Below, piece by piece: positions 8,555 to 16,087 of a stretch of 40,106 nt of DNA (position 1 is its first letter; the number at the start of each line of letters is the position of its first letter). The position numbers and the translations under genes were made by a program. A model generated the notes under the pieces. That model was not told the origin of the DNA, made no database searches, and saw only the letters and a program-made list of their open reading frames with translations. The DNA is from Bacteroidales bacterium UBA1745 (GTDB lineage Bacteria > Bacteroidota > Bacteroidia > Bacteroidales > UBA932). The stretch covers positions 34,773-74,878 of the forward strand of contig DCHT01000069.1 of assembly GCA_002314885.1 (NCBI GenBank). The letters are read 5' to 3'.

Positions 8555-10183
8555 CTACTTGATGAAAGTTATACGTCCCTCAGGCTTCTCGTAAGATGCC
8601 GGGATCACGCCGCCGAGGGTCTCAGTGATGAAGTCCTCGAGCAGCTGGAGGTCGAGCATTCCCAGGTCGGTGACCTTCGCACCGGAAAGCACCGCAAAGC
8701 CGTCGCCGCACTCCTTGAGGAGATAGGTCGAACCGGCAACGGTGTAGGTCCTGGAAGGATCGACTGGCTCATATACGCCGTCCTTGCTGAGAACCTGCGC
8801 GTTCCTGATCCTGCGCTCAGGTCCGTCGAAGCCCACGAACATCTTGTTCGCGTCCACGAGCACCTGGCTGGTCACGCTGAGGTCCACGTCGAACTTGAGG
8901 CCGGACACCTGAAGGAATCCGCCGAACTCGACCGGAGAGACATATACTGAGAATTCGAGCATATCGAGCACCATCTGACCGCTCATCTCGGCGATGCCGA
9001 CAGTGTTGTTGAACGGGAAGAGGGTGAAGATGTCGTTGTAGGTGATGGTGCCCTCAGGAAGGGCTGCACGGACTGAACCGCCGCCGAGGGCTGCGATGTC
9101 AGTGTGCATACGGAGACGATATGCGTCGGCGCAGAAGTCGCCGAGACCGGTCTCCTTGATGCGGGCGAGGCGAGGATGAGTCTCGTCAGCAGCGATGAGC
9201 GGCTTCTCGCAGCGGCCCACCACGCGTGAGCCCTGAGCAGCGTATTCCGCCTTGACAGCGGCGATGACTGAGTCCACCTTTGCATCCCTCGGGCTCTGGG
9301 CGCTCACTGCGATGAGCTCGCTGCTGAGGCCGGCCTTAGGATCGATGGTAAGCTTGCCGACTGCCTCGAAATGGGAACCGGTGGAAGTGTGGAGCACCCT
9401 GTGGCCCTTCTTGTCGGCTACCAGGTTGCCAGGAATGGTGCTGTGGGAGTGACCGTCGAGCACCGCGTCGAGGCCGCTGGTGTTCATAATCATCGTCAGC
9501 GCGTTGATCTCATCGAGGATGTCGTCGCCGAGGTGGGTCACTGCAATTACGTATTCAGCGCCCTCCTTGCGGGCCTTGTCGATGGACTTCTGGACAGTGC
9601 TGAAGAAATTCTCGGAACTGAGGGAGTACACGTACTCGCCCTTCTCGTTCTGGAAATATGAAGGGGTCGAAGACACGAAGCTGTATGGAGTCGCGATGCC
9701 GAGGATGGCCACGTCCACATTGCCGAAGCTCTTCATCACATAGGCCGGGAACATCACCTCAGGCTTGCCGCTGCGCAGGTCGAAGAGGTTGCAAGCGGAC
9801 ACCGTGGCATTGAGTCCCTCGGTGATCTGGCCCATACGAGGCATACCGTAGTCGAACTCGTGGTTGCCCAGGGTCACGACGTCGTAGTCGGCCTGGTTCA
9901 TAATGCTGACGATGTACTCGCCCTTGGACGCCGCGCCGAGGCTGCCTCCCTGCACATAGTCGCCCGCCGACACGAGCAGCACGTTCGGATTGGTCTGGAG
10001 CGCCTCCTTCTTGAGGGCCGCCGACACTGCATATCCGTCCACCGCGCAGTGGACGTCATTGTCATAGAAGATTACGATTGGCTGATCGTTCTGAGAGGCC
10101 TGCTGAGGCAGGTGCTTGGGACTGCAGGCACCGGCAACCACCAGGGCCAGCACCGCAAAAGCAAATGTGAGTATTCTTTTCAT
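8555..10183 (-). CDS. UshA-like 5'-nucleotidase / UDP-sugar hydrolase lipoprotein
   Basis: The start at 10183 gives a clean lipoprotein signal (MKRILTFAFAVLALVVAGAC, Cys20). The upstream in-frame ATG at 10246 would add 21 residues without signal character and reach into the repeats. The 542-residue protein has an N-terminal metallophosphatase domain with metal motifs YDNDVH, GDYVQGG, GNHEFDYG, THLGDD and DGHSHS. The C-terminal half is a 5'-nucleotidase domain (GGGSVRAAL, then FTLFPFNN). Such enzymes dephosphorylate extracytoplasmic nucleotides or split UDP-sugars, releasing phosphate and nucleosides. It is the first gene of the six-gene leftward operon, with a plausible promoter box 20 bases upstream. 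Confidence 0.92.
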   Translation of the reverse strand: MKRILTFAFAVLALVVAGACSPKHLPQQASQNDQPIVIFYDNDVHCAVDGYAVSAALKKEALQTNPNVLLVSAGDYVQGGSLGAASKGEYIVSIMNQADYDVVTLGNHEFDYGMPRMGQITEGLNATVSACNLFDLRSGKPEVMFPAYVMKSFGNVDVAILGIATPYSFVSSTPSYFQNEKGEYVYSLSSENFFSTVQKSIDKARKEGAEYVIAVTHLGDDILDEINALTMIMNTSGLDAVLDGHSHSTIPGNLVADKKGHRVLHTSTGSHFEAVGKLTIDPKAGLSSELIAVSAQSPRDAKVDSVIAAVKAEYAAQGSRVVGRCEKPLIAADETHPRLARIKETGLGDFCADAYRLRMHTDIAALGGGSVRAALPEGTITYNDIFTLFPFNNTVGIAEMSGQMVLDMLEFSVYVSPVEFGGFLQVSGLKFDVDLSVTSQVLVDANKMFVGFDGPERRIRNAQVLSKDGVYEPVDPSRTYTVAGSTYLLKECGDGFAVLSGAKVTDLGMLDLQLLEDFITETLGGVIPASYEKPEGRITFIK

Positions 10184-10202
10184 AAGTGTAGTGATAGAGG
10201 TG

Positions 10203-10210
10203 TAAAGATA
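10203..10210 (-). promoter_or_regulatory. Probable -7 box of the leftward operon
   Basis: On the minus strand this reads TATCTTTA, one base from the Bacteroidota -7 consensus TAnnTTTG, 20 bases before the nucleotidase start. I see no good -33 TTTG, so the call is tentative. The palindrome doublet begins 30 bases further upstream. Confidence 0.4.
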
Positions 10211-10239
10211 AGGAAAATTCTGCGGAATTCTCCCCCTGT

Positions 10240-10355
10240 TGGCCACAGAAACAGACTACGAGGCAAAAGTTTGTTTCTGTGGCAAGGAAAATGGCATTTT
10301 GGGCGAAATCGTGGCCACAGAAACAGAGTACGAGGCTACAGTTTGCTTCTGTGAC
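10240..10355 (+). repeat. REP-like palindrome doublet, left copy
   Basis: This holds two successive hairpins. The first has perfect 12-base arms (GCCACAGAAACA at 10242-10253 and its complement at 10272-10283). The second, about 10312-10355, has related arms with two mismatches. Bases 10240-10322 recur at 11462-11544 with one difference in 83, on the other side of the transposase gene and in the same orientation. Reading frames across these repeats encode only repeated Cys/Phe-rich nonsense. The layout resembles the paired palindromes that accompany RAYT transposases. Confidence 0.85.
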
Positions 10356-10366
10356 CAGCACACCGT

Positions 10367-10437
10367 AACTATTGCGAATATTGAGATAACTATTGCGAAT
10401 ATTGAGATTTCGCATCGGTCGTCAGGCTATATTAGCC
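10367..10437 (+). repeat. 21-bp tandem repeat and start-site hairpin
   Basis: Two perfect 21-base copies (10367-10387 and 10388-10408) lie directly before the transposase gene. They are followed by a short palindrome at 10425-10437 (GGCTA, three bases, TAGCC), which ends three bases before the ATG at 10441 and could mask translation initiation. An alternative upstream ATG (10393) lies inside the second repeat copy and is unlikely to be used. Confidence 0.65.
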
Positions 10438-10440
10438 GAT

Positions 10441-11121
10441 ATGAAAACTGGCAATTATCACTTCTGTCTGGCTTCGCACAGCGAGCCGATGTTCCGCAGC
10501 GAGGCGGACCTCAACAAGGGATTCAACTGCCTTGCAGAGGCCTGCTGTTACACTGAATCCAAGCTACTGGCTGAGGCCTTTATGACCTCGCACATACACG
10601 GTGCAGTCTCCTCCAGCGAGGTAAGGGACGTCATTCACGACTACCGCAACCGATATTCAAGGTACTTCAACAGCAAGTACGGGCGGCAGGGACGACTGGG
10701 TGATAAACTGGCCTTTGTGGATGAGATGAGCGGAGCCAGGCACAACTGTGTCGGCATCGGATACGTCCTCCGCCAGGGGATGCACCACGGGCTGAGCGCG
10801 ACTCCGTTCGGATATCCTCATTGTTCGGCCAGAACCTTCTTTGCCGACGACCTGGGGTTCAAAAGGGACATTCCCCTGATTTCGGATGCCTACAGGGCAA
10901 GCCATCTCACCCGCAATACACCCATCCCGGAGGGCTGGCGTATGGACAGGAGCGGCCTTCTGCTCAGAGAAGACGTCCTCGACACAAGCTATGTAGAGAA
11001 CTTGTTCGTGACTCCTCGCAATTACCTGTTCTGGATGAATAGGATGACAGACGAAAAATGGGCAAGCGAGCAGGCAGAAGAGAACGATCAGGGCATCATC
11101 ACACTTGAAACAATCGAATAG
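10441..11121 (+). CDS. RAYT-like HUH (Y1) transposase, catalytic part, ends at in-frame TAG
   Basis: The 226-residue product has the IS200/REP-associated tyrosine transposase layout: MKTGNYHF start, HIH (residues 51-53) as the HUH metal motif, and GYVLRQGMHHGL (about 107-118) with Tyr108 as the probable nucleophile. HUH-to-Tyr spacing matches single-domain Y1 enzymes. RAYTs nick single-stranded palindromes, and here the gene lies between two palindrome doublets. The frame stays open after the TAG at 11119-11121 for another 93 codons, with conserved-looking sequence. From memory, Bacteroidota homologues are about 300 residues and end in QIRRCL-like residues, as found at the end of the downstream part. 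The gene is thus either broken by a nonsense change or needs amber readthrough. ATG 10441 was chosen because upstream codons fall in tandem repeats. Confidence 0.8.
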   Translation: MKTGNYHFCLASHSEPMFRSEADLNKGFNCLAEACCYTESKLLAEAFMTSHIHGAVSSSEVRDVIHDYRNRYSRYFNSKYGRQGRLGDKLAFVDEMSGARHNCVGIGYVLRQGMHHGLSATPFGYPHCSARTFFADDLGFKRDIPLISDAYRASHLTRNTPIPEGWRMDRSGLLLREDVLDTSYVENLFVTPRNYLFWMNRMTDEKWASEQAEENDQGIITLETIE

Positions 11122-11403
11122 GGCGTGCCAGGCTTCAATCTCGAGGCCCTGCTGAAGAGCGAAAAAGGCAAGTTCGACTACCGGGTGATGAGCGATCTGG
11201 AACTCTGCGTGATCATAGACAGCGAGTATGTGCCGCGGTATTGCAAGCTGGATGAGGCGTCTATTTACCACTTATCCGAAAAGGCTCGTATCGACATAGC
11301 CAACAATTTGCTTCAGCGCTTCCGCTACAAGCCCAACGGGGTATTCTCCCGTTCCCACAAGTTCGCCACCGAGGCGCAGATCCGCCGATGCCTACTACTT
11401 TAA
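11122..11403 (+). pseudogene. C-terminal part of the RAYT-like protein, after the TAG
   Basis: This segment is in exactly the same frame as the upstream gene, separated only by the TAG at 11119-11121. It encodes about 93 residues (GVPGFNLEALL near the start, MSDLELCVIID in the middle, EAQIRRCLLL at the end). This looks like real coding sequence and like the C-terminal domain of related proteins. A GTG at 11125 could allow separate translation, but no ribosome-binding feature supports it. It is either a remnant of a disrupted gene or a readthrough extension. Confidence 0.65.
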
Positions 11404-11461
11404 AATGTGTCCAAGACCTGTTCTTTGTGGAGTGCGTGCGGTCTGTGTCCGGAGCCGGCAG

Positions 11462-11580
11462 TGGCCACAGAAACAGACTACGAGGCAAAAGTTTGTTTCT
11501 GTGGCAAGGAAAATGGCATTTGGGGCGAAATCGTGGCCACAGAAGCAGTCTAGGAGACGATAGTTTGTTTCTATGGCCAG
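11462..11580 (+). repeat. REP-like palindrome doublet, right copy
   Basis: The first hairpin has perfect arms at 11464-11475 and 11494-11505. The second (about 11534-11579) has diverged arms, with GGCCA and TGGCC as the conserved base of the stem. The first 83 bases match the left copy at 10240 with one difference, while the second hairpin has drifted. Orientation is the same as the left copy, so the transposase gene is bracketed by direct repeats. Confidence 0.85.
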
Positions 11581-11589
11581 GGACATAGC

Positions 11590-11675
11590 TAAAAATAGCC
11601 AAGAATGATCAGAAATGGCCAAGACTTTAGCTAAGAATGATCAGAAATGGCCAAGACTTTGGCCAATAATGATTA
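11590..11675 (+). repeat. Tandem repeat, period 32
   Basis: A 28-base unit is repeated exactly at 11601-11628 and 11633-11660 (period 32), with degenerate partial copies on each side. Each unit contains TGATCA and TGGCCA palindromes. It occupies the whole leader of the GH97 gene, ending about 10 bases before its ATG. A TAGATTTG at 11674-11681 matches the -7 consensus but is only five bases from the ATG, so I do not call it a promoter. Confidence 0.7.
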
Positions 11676-11685
11676 GATTTGTGAA

Positions 11686-13728
11686 ATGAAACCAACCAGA
11701 CTTACCATTCTTTTCGCAGTGCTGCTGAGCAGCGTGGCGATGTCCGCAAAGGACTACAAAGTCAGCTCGCCTGACAGAACTTTGACCGCAACAGTGAGCG
11801 CCGAGCAGGGCCGCATCAGCTGGAGCATCACCAAGAACGGCACCACTGTGCTCTCTCCATCGGCGATTTCCGTCACCACAATCGACGGAGCAACGTCGGC
11901 AAAGGCAACAAGCGTCTGGACAGGCAGCAAGAAGGCTCCGAAGGCCATCGCGGGCAGCGTAAGGACGACGCAGAGCAGCCAGCTCTACAAGAAGTCCACG
12001 ATCAGGGACGAGTACGACTGCCTGACCCTCAGGTATCCGGCATTCGACCTCGAAGTGCGCGTGTATGACGAGGGAGCGGCATATCGCTTCGTGTCAAGGG
12101 GCAAGAACGACTTCAAGGTGCAGGCCGAGCAGGCTGAGTTCACCTTCCCTTGCGATGCGCAGATCACCCTTTCCTATACCAAGCAGCACGTGGGCAGCCT
12201 GGAGTCCCAGCTTTTCAACTCCTTCGAGAACGACTACAGCATCAGCAAGATCTCTGAGATGAAGGACGATTTCTTCGCCTTCCTGCCAGTGCATCTCGAC
12301 GTGGCCGGCTACAGCGTGAACATCTCCGAGTCCGGACTCACCCACTATCCTGGAATGTTCATCTACAACGCCAGCTACAGCGGCGACGAAAGCTTCCCGA
12401 TCGAGCCGTCAGCAACTCCTAACACCATCAGGGGCACTTTCGCGGCCGTTCCTGACGAAATCGAGCAGGGCGGACACAATCTGCTCCAGGGCATAGTACG
12501 CAGCCGCAAGCCATACATCGCAGAGTGCAAGGCCGGCGAGAAGCTCCCGTGGAGGATCGTGGCCGTCGCCAGCGAGGAAGCCCAGCTCCTGGACAGCGAC
12601 ATCGTGTGGCTGCTCGGAGAACCGACAGTGGGCGACTACAGCTGGGTGAAGCCTGGCAAGGTAGCGTGGGACTGGTGGAACAACTGGAACCTCTACGACG
12701 TGGATTTCAAGGCCGGAATCAACAATGAGACATATAAATATTACATAGACTTTGCTGCCTCAAAGGGCATTGAATATGTGATCCTCGACGAGGGCTGGGC
12801 CGTGAACAAGAAGGCCGATCTCTTCCAGGTCATCCCTGAAATCGACCTCAAGGAACTGGTGGATTACGGCGCACAGAAGAACGTGGGCATCATCCTCTGG
12901 GCCGGCTACTGGGCTTTCGACCGCGATATGGAACGCGTCTGCAAGACTTACTCCGAGATGGGCGTGAAGGGCTTCAAGATCGATTTCCTCGACCGCGACG
13001 ACCAGCCAATGGTTGAGTTCACCGCCCGCGCTGCCGAGACCTGCGCCAAGTACAGGATGATCGCGGACTTCCACGGAATGTTCAAGCCTGCGGGCCTCAA
13101 CCGCACTTGGCCGAATGTGGTCAATTTCGAGGGTGTGAACGGTCTGGAGCAGATGAAGTGGAGCAAGATGAGCGATTTCGACCAGGTCACCTACGACACC
13201 CAGATCCCTTTCATCAGGATGTGGGCCGGCCCTATGGACTACACCCAGGGCGCAATGAAGAACACCCAGAAGCACTATTTCCAGCCGAACAACGACGAGC
13301 CGGGCAGCCAGGGCACCAGATGCCATCAGATGGCAATGTACACGGTGTTCGAGGCTCCGTTCACTATGCTCTGCGACTCCCCTTCCAACTATATGAGGGA
13401 GCCTGTATGCACAGACTTCATCGCGGCGGTCCCTACCGTCTGGGATGAGACCAAGGCCGTCGGTGGCAAGATGGGTGAATGGTGCGCCATCGCCCGCCGC
13501 AGCGGCGACACCTGGTACGTCGGCGTCCTCAACAACTGGACGGAGCGCGACGTGGTGCTCGACCTCGGCTTCATCGCCGGCAAGAACGTCACCGTCCTCC
13601 GCGACGGAATCAACTCGAAGAAGTCCTCTCGCGACTTCAAGAAGGAAGACCTCACCATCCCAGCCGACGGCAAACTCAGCGTACACCTGGCCTGCGGCGG
13701 CGGTTGGACCTGCCACACTATCGAATAA
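11686..13728 (+). CDS. GH97 family alpha-glycosidase (SusB-like)
   Basis: The 680-residue protein has a signal peptide ending near Ala18-Ser20, so it is periplasmic. GH97 domains appear in order: an N-terminal beta-sandwich (about 22-300), a TIM barrel with WDWWNNWN (about 328-335), YVILDEGW (364-371), GFKIDFLDRDDQ (429-440) and NFEGVNGLE (480-488), and a C-terminal beta domain. Asp433 in KIDF sits where retaining GH97 alpha-galactosidases have their nucleophile; inverting SusB-type glucosidases lack it. I therefore infer a retaining, alpha-galactosidase-like enzyme, with Glu482 a possible acid/base. It is monocistronic, preceded by tandem repeats and followed by the tRNA-Ser promoter. Confidence 0.93.
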   Translation: MKPTRLTILFAVLLSSVAMSAKDYKVSSPDRTLTATVSAEQGRISWSITKNGTTVLSPSAISVTTIDGATSAKATSVWTGSKKAPKAIAGSVRTTQSSQLYKKSTIRDEYDCLTLRYPAFDLEVRVYDEGAAYRFVSRGKNDFKVQAEQAEFTFPCDAQITLSYTKQHVGSLESQLFNSFENDYSISKISEMKDDFFAFLPVHLDVAGYSVNISESGLTHYPGMFIYNASYSGDESFPIEPSATPNTIRGTFAAVPDEIEQGGHNLLQGIVRSRKPYIAECKAGEKLPWRIVAVASEEAQLLDSDIVWLLGEPTVGDYSWVKPGKVAWDWWNNWNLYDVDFKAGINNETYKYYIDFAASKGIEYVILDEGWAVNKKADLFQVIPEIDLKELVDYGAQKNVGIILWAGYWAFDRDMERVCKTYSEMGVKGFKIDFLDRDDQPMVEFTARAAETCAKYRMIADFHGMFKPAGLNRTWPNVVNFEGVNGLEQMKWSKMSDFDQVTYDTQIPFIRMWAGPMDYTQGAMKNTQKHYFQPNNDEPGSQGTRCHQMAMYTVFEAPFTMLCDSPSNYMREPVCTDFIAAVPTVWDETKAVGGKMGEWCAIARRSGDTWYVGVLNNWTERDVVLDLGFIAGKNVTVLRDGINSKKSSRDFKKEDLTIPADGKLSVHLACGGGWTCHTIE

Positions 13729-13729
13729 A

Positions 13730-13760
13730 TTTGGCAATTGAGCGAAAATATCTATCTTTG
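13730..13760 (+). promoter_or_regulatory. Bacteroidota-type promoter of tRNA-Ser
   Basis: TTTG at 13730-13733, 19 bases, then TATCTTTG at 13753-13760 is an exact match to the Bacteroidota sigma-ABfr consensus. The start site would fall near 13767, followed by a small hairpin (AGCCCGAACGGGCT, 13772-13785) in the tRNA leader. Confidence 0.8.
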
Positions 13761-13798
13761 CAGTCCTTTCAAGCCCGAACGGGCTGCAAAGTCACATT

Positions 13799-13886
13799 GG
13801 AGAGATGCTCGAGTGGCTTAAGAGGCACGCCTGGAAAGCGTGTATACCCCAAAAGGGTATCTCGGGTTCGAATCCCGATCTCTCCG
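13799..13886 (+). tRNA. tRNA-Ser (anticodon GGA)
   Basis: The 88-base class II tRNA has acceptor arms GGAGAGA and TCTCTCC, an anticodon loop CTGGAAA giving anticodon GGA, a long variable arm, and a T-arm with GGTTCGAATCC. The discriminator base is G, as expected for serine tRNA. The 3' CCA is not encoded. It is transcribed from the promoter at 13730 and followed by a terminator. Confidence 0.97.
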
Positions 13887-13891
13887 CATAG

Positions 13892-13925
13892 AAAATGCCT
13901 CACAAATTGCTGTGAGGCATTTTTC
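13892..13925 (+). terminator. Rho-independent terminator after tRNA-Ser
   Basis: The stem AAAATGCCTCACA pairs with TGTGAGGCATTTTT around a six-base loop, with the T-run built into the right arm. It ends 17 bases before tcdA, which otherwise shows no promoter of its own and may rely on readthrough. Confidence 0.88.
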
Positions 13926-13942
13926 GCAAAGAATAATCATTA

Positions 13943-14806
13943 ATGTCAGATAAAGTAACAACATTGGAGAACGGTATGCAGAGACGTACCGAACTGCTGC
14001 TGGGAACAGACAATCTGGAGCGCCTCAGAAAGGTGCGCGTTCTGATATTCGGATTGGGTGGCGTGGGCTCTTGGTGTGCCGAGGCATTGGTGCGCAGCGG
14101 CATCCGCAACCTGACCATTGTGGATTCCGACCGCGTGTGCATCACCAACTGCAACCGCCAGCTTATGGCCACAAGCAAGACCTTGGGACAGGTCAAGGTG
14201 GAAGCCCTCAAGCAGCGCCTCCTGGAGATCAACCCCGACGCCAACATCGAGACGATGCAGATGATTTATAATGCGGAGAACGCAGACATCTTCCATATGG
14301 AGGAATACGACTTCATCATAGACGCCATCGATTCACTCTCCGACAAGGCCGACCTCATACTTCGTGCAACGGCTCTCCCGAAGCACATCACCTTCATCTC
14401 CTCTATGGGTGCAGCCCTCAGAACGGACCCATTCAAGGTCCGTAAAGCTGAATTCTGGAAAGTACAGGGTGACCCTCTCGCAAGAGCCCTCCGCGGCAGA
14501 TTCAAAAAGAAGAAAACATACCCATCGCGCAAATTCATTTGTGTCTACAGCGAGGAACTGCCTATGCACAATATGGGTGTAAACCACGCCTGTGGCACCG
14601 GTGGATGCCTTTGCCCAAAAGCCAAGTTGCTCAGCGGTATCCGAGGGACAGATTCCGCTGTCTATGATGCACCAGGCAACCAGCGTCTTGTGGAGCACGA
14701 ATGGTGCTCCTCAAAAGCTCAGATCAACGGTTCGCTCTGCCACATCACCTCCATTTTCGGTATGTCCATTGCCGGAATCGTGATCAACAGCATCATCGAG
14801 AAATAG
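13943..14806 (+). CDS. tcdA: tRNA threonylcarbamoyladenosine dehydratase TcdA
   Basis: The 287-residue E1-like ThiF-fold enzyme has the nucleotide-binding loop FGLGGVGSW (residues 36-44), the following VDSDRVCITNCNRQ stretch (75-88), the FIIDAIDSL acidic motif and FISSMGAA. TcdA uses ATP to cyclise the t6A37 modification of ANN-decoding tRNAs to ct6A. The family is normally about 240-270 residues, so length fits. The start at 13943 is the first ATG; MQRRTELLLG beginning at 13976 is an alternative closer to the usual family start. Its 3' end overlaps the convergent MFS gene by 14 bases. Proximity to a tRNA gene is probably incidental. Confidence 0.93.
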   Translation: MSDKVTTLENGMQRRTELLLGTDNLERLRKVRVLIFGLGGVGSWCAEALVRSGIRNLTIVDSDRVCITNCNRQLMATSKTLGQVKVEALKQRLLEINPDANIETMQMIYNAENADIFHMEEYDFIIDAIDSLSDKADLILRATALPKHITFISSMGAALRTDPFKVRKAEFWKVQGDPLARALRGRFKKKKTYPSRKFICVYSEELPMHNMGVNHACGTGGCLCPKAKLLSGIRGTDSAVYDAPGNQRLVEHEWCSSKAQINGSLCHITSIFGMSIAGIVINSIIEK

Positions 14807-15986
14807 CTTTATTAACCTTGATCGTCGCCGCGTAAGCGGAATTGCAAAGTCCTAACACGGCGGAGACGATGAACAGGGTCTCCACGCCCAGCGCCTTCCA
14901 TATCCAGCCACCCAGCAGCGCAATCAGGATAGTGATCAGATGGTTCACGGAAATACCCGTGGAAATTGTTGCGCGCATCTCTTCAGGACTGTCTGAAAGG
15001 TCCTGGACATAGACGTTGGAGGCCATAGATGCCAGGGAAATCACTGAGTCCAGCACGTAGTTCACGCAGCATACGATGAAGGCCACGTGCATAGGGAAGA
15101 TATGGTGCGCGAAACCGTAGAAGAAGCAGACTATCACGAGAATCAGCGTGTCGCCTATCATCACAGGCTTGTAGCCGATGCGGTCGATGAGCTTGCCCAC
15201 GAGCGGCGCGAATATCATACAGGCTATGGCGGAGACGGCGAAAAGCAGGCTCACGGTGGCGGCGTCGGCCTTGTAGAAAAGGATGAGCACATACGGGCCG
15301 AAAGTGAAGAAGACCTGCTTGCGGGCGCCATAGAACACCTCCAGCATATAGTACTTGTTGAACTTCTTGCGGAAGTAGAAGCGGCTCTTGGACTTGTCCG
15401 TGCTGCTCTTGTCGGTCAGTCTGAACGAGATCAGCATCGCCACTCCGAAGAAGGCGGCCGCCACCATAAAGGTAGGCTTGAAAAGCTGCTTGCCCGCGAA
15501 TATCATAAACGCGGCAATCACAGCCACATAACCTATGAGGTTACCTATCTGATAGACCGAATTCTGATAGCCCAATGCCTGTCCGCCGAAACCCTGGCGG
15601 GAATAAGTCAGCGTCAGCGTATTCTTGAGGCCCAACTGGATATGTTCACCCTGAGAATATATGAATATGGCGAGGATGACCAGCGCCTTGGACGGCGAAA
15701 TGACCGCCTGGAGCACCATTCCCACGAACATTATGATCATACCCATACGGTAGATCCTCTCGCCCGAGAACTTGTAGAAAAGCGCCAGTATGAAGATGAG
15801 CAGCAGCCCCGGCAGTTCACGGAAGAACTCGGCCACTCCCCTGTCCATCTCGCCCATTCCGGCCACCTCCGCGAGATAATTGTCCAGCACGCCCTTGTAG
15901 AGGCCGAATCCTATGGCCGAGAACAGGAGCGTGAGGAAAAGCGCCTTCCAGCGCGTCGCTTGATTGAATGCTTCTGAAATTTTCAC
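14793..15986 (-). CDS. Major facilitator superfamily transporter
   Basis: The 397-residue inner-membrane protein has about 12 hydrophobic helices in two blocks separated by a cationic loop (KSSTDKSKSRFYFRKKFNK, near residue 195). RIYRMGMIIMF after TM2 resembles the MFS loop 2-3 motif. Substrate cannot be assigned from sequence. It is transcribed alone, 19 bases downstream of the previous operon's terminator, and converges on tcdA with overlapping 3' ends and no obvious terminator between them. The minus-strand TATCTTCG at 15991-15998 is a one-mismatch -7 box but sits very close to the start codon. Confidence 0.88.
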   Translation of the reverse strand: MKISEAFNQATRWKALFLTLLFSAIGFGLYKGVLDNYLAEVAGMGEMDRGVAEFFRELPGLLLIFILALFYKFSGERIYRMGMIIMFVGMVLQAVISPSKALVILAIFIYSQGEHIQLGLKNTLTLTYSRQGFGGQALGYQNSVYQIGNLIGYVAVIAAFMIFAGKQLFKPTFMVAAAFFGVAMLISFRLTDKSSTDKSKSRFYFRKKFNKYYMLEVFYGARKQVFFTFGPYVLILFYKADAATVSLLFAVSAIACMIFAPLVGKLIDRIGYKPVMIGDTLILVIVCFFYGFAHHIFPMHVAFIVCCVNYVLDSVISLASMASNVYVQDLSDSPEEMRATISTGISVNHLITILIALLGGWIWKALGVETLFIVSAVLGLCNSAYAATIKVNKAISR

Positions 15987-16004
15987 GGCGCGAAGATAGT
16001 GAAA

Positions 16005-16045
16005 ATAAAAAGAATCCCGCCGCAGATCTCACGACCGGCGGCGGG
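16005..16045 (-). terminator. Terminator of the leftward lipoprotein-YhhN operon
   Basis: CCCGCCGC at 16016-16023 pairs perfectly with GCGGCGGG at 16038-16045. On the minus strand the stem is followed by ATTCTTTTTATTTTC, a T-rich tail. It lies about 40 bases past the YhhN-family stop codon. Confidence 0.82.
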
Positions 16046-16087
16046 TTATATATGCTTATGAAATCAATATTTATGTCGTTGATTTCA

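Noticed and set aside
10062..10415. Minus-strand frame with repeated Cys/Phe/Gly segments
   Set aside because: It is produced by translating the palindrome repeats; the same pseudo-peptide appears at 11395-11622, which shows the repeats rather than a gene.
11119..11121. TAG as a pyrrolysine codon
   Set aside because: No pyl genes or other recoding signals are visible in the window; nonsense mutation or simple readthrough is more likely.
11590..11675. CRISPR array
   Set aside because: The repeats are contiguous with four-base gaps, not separated by unique spacers, and no cas genes are present anywhere in the window.
12760..13737. Long open frame (325 codons) on the minus strand across the GH97 gene
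   Set aside because: It is antisense to a clear GH97 gene and owes its length to high GC and biased codons; its translation has no domain character.
13799..13886. tRNA-Ser as the integration site of the mobile element
   Set aside because: The recombinase is 6 kb away, with GC-rich chromosomal genes in between; no duplicate of the tRNA 3' end is seen beside it.
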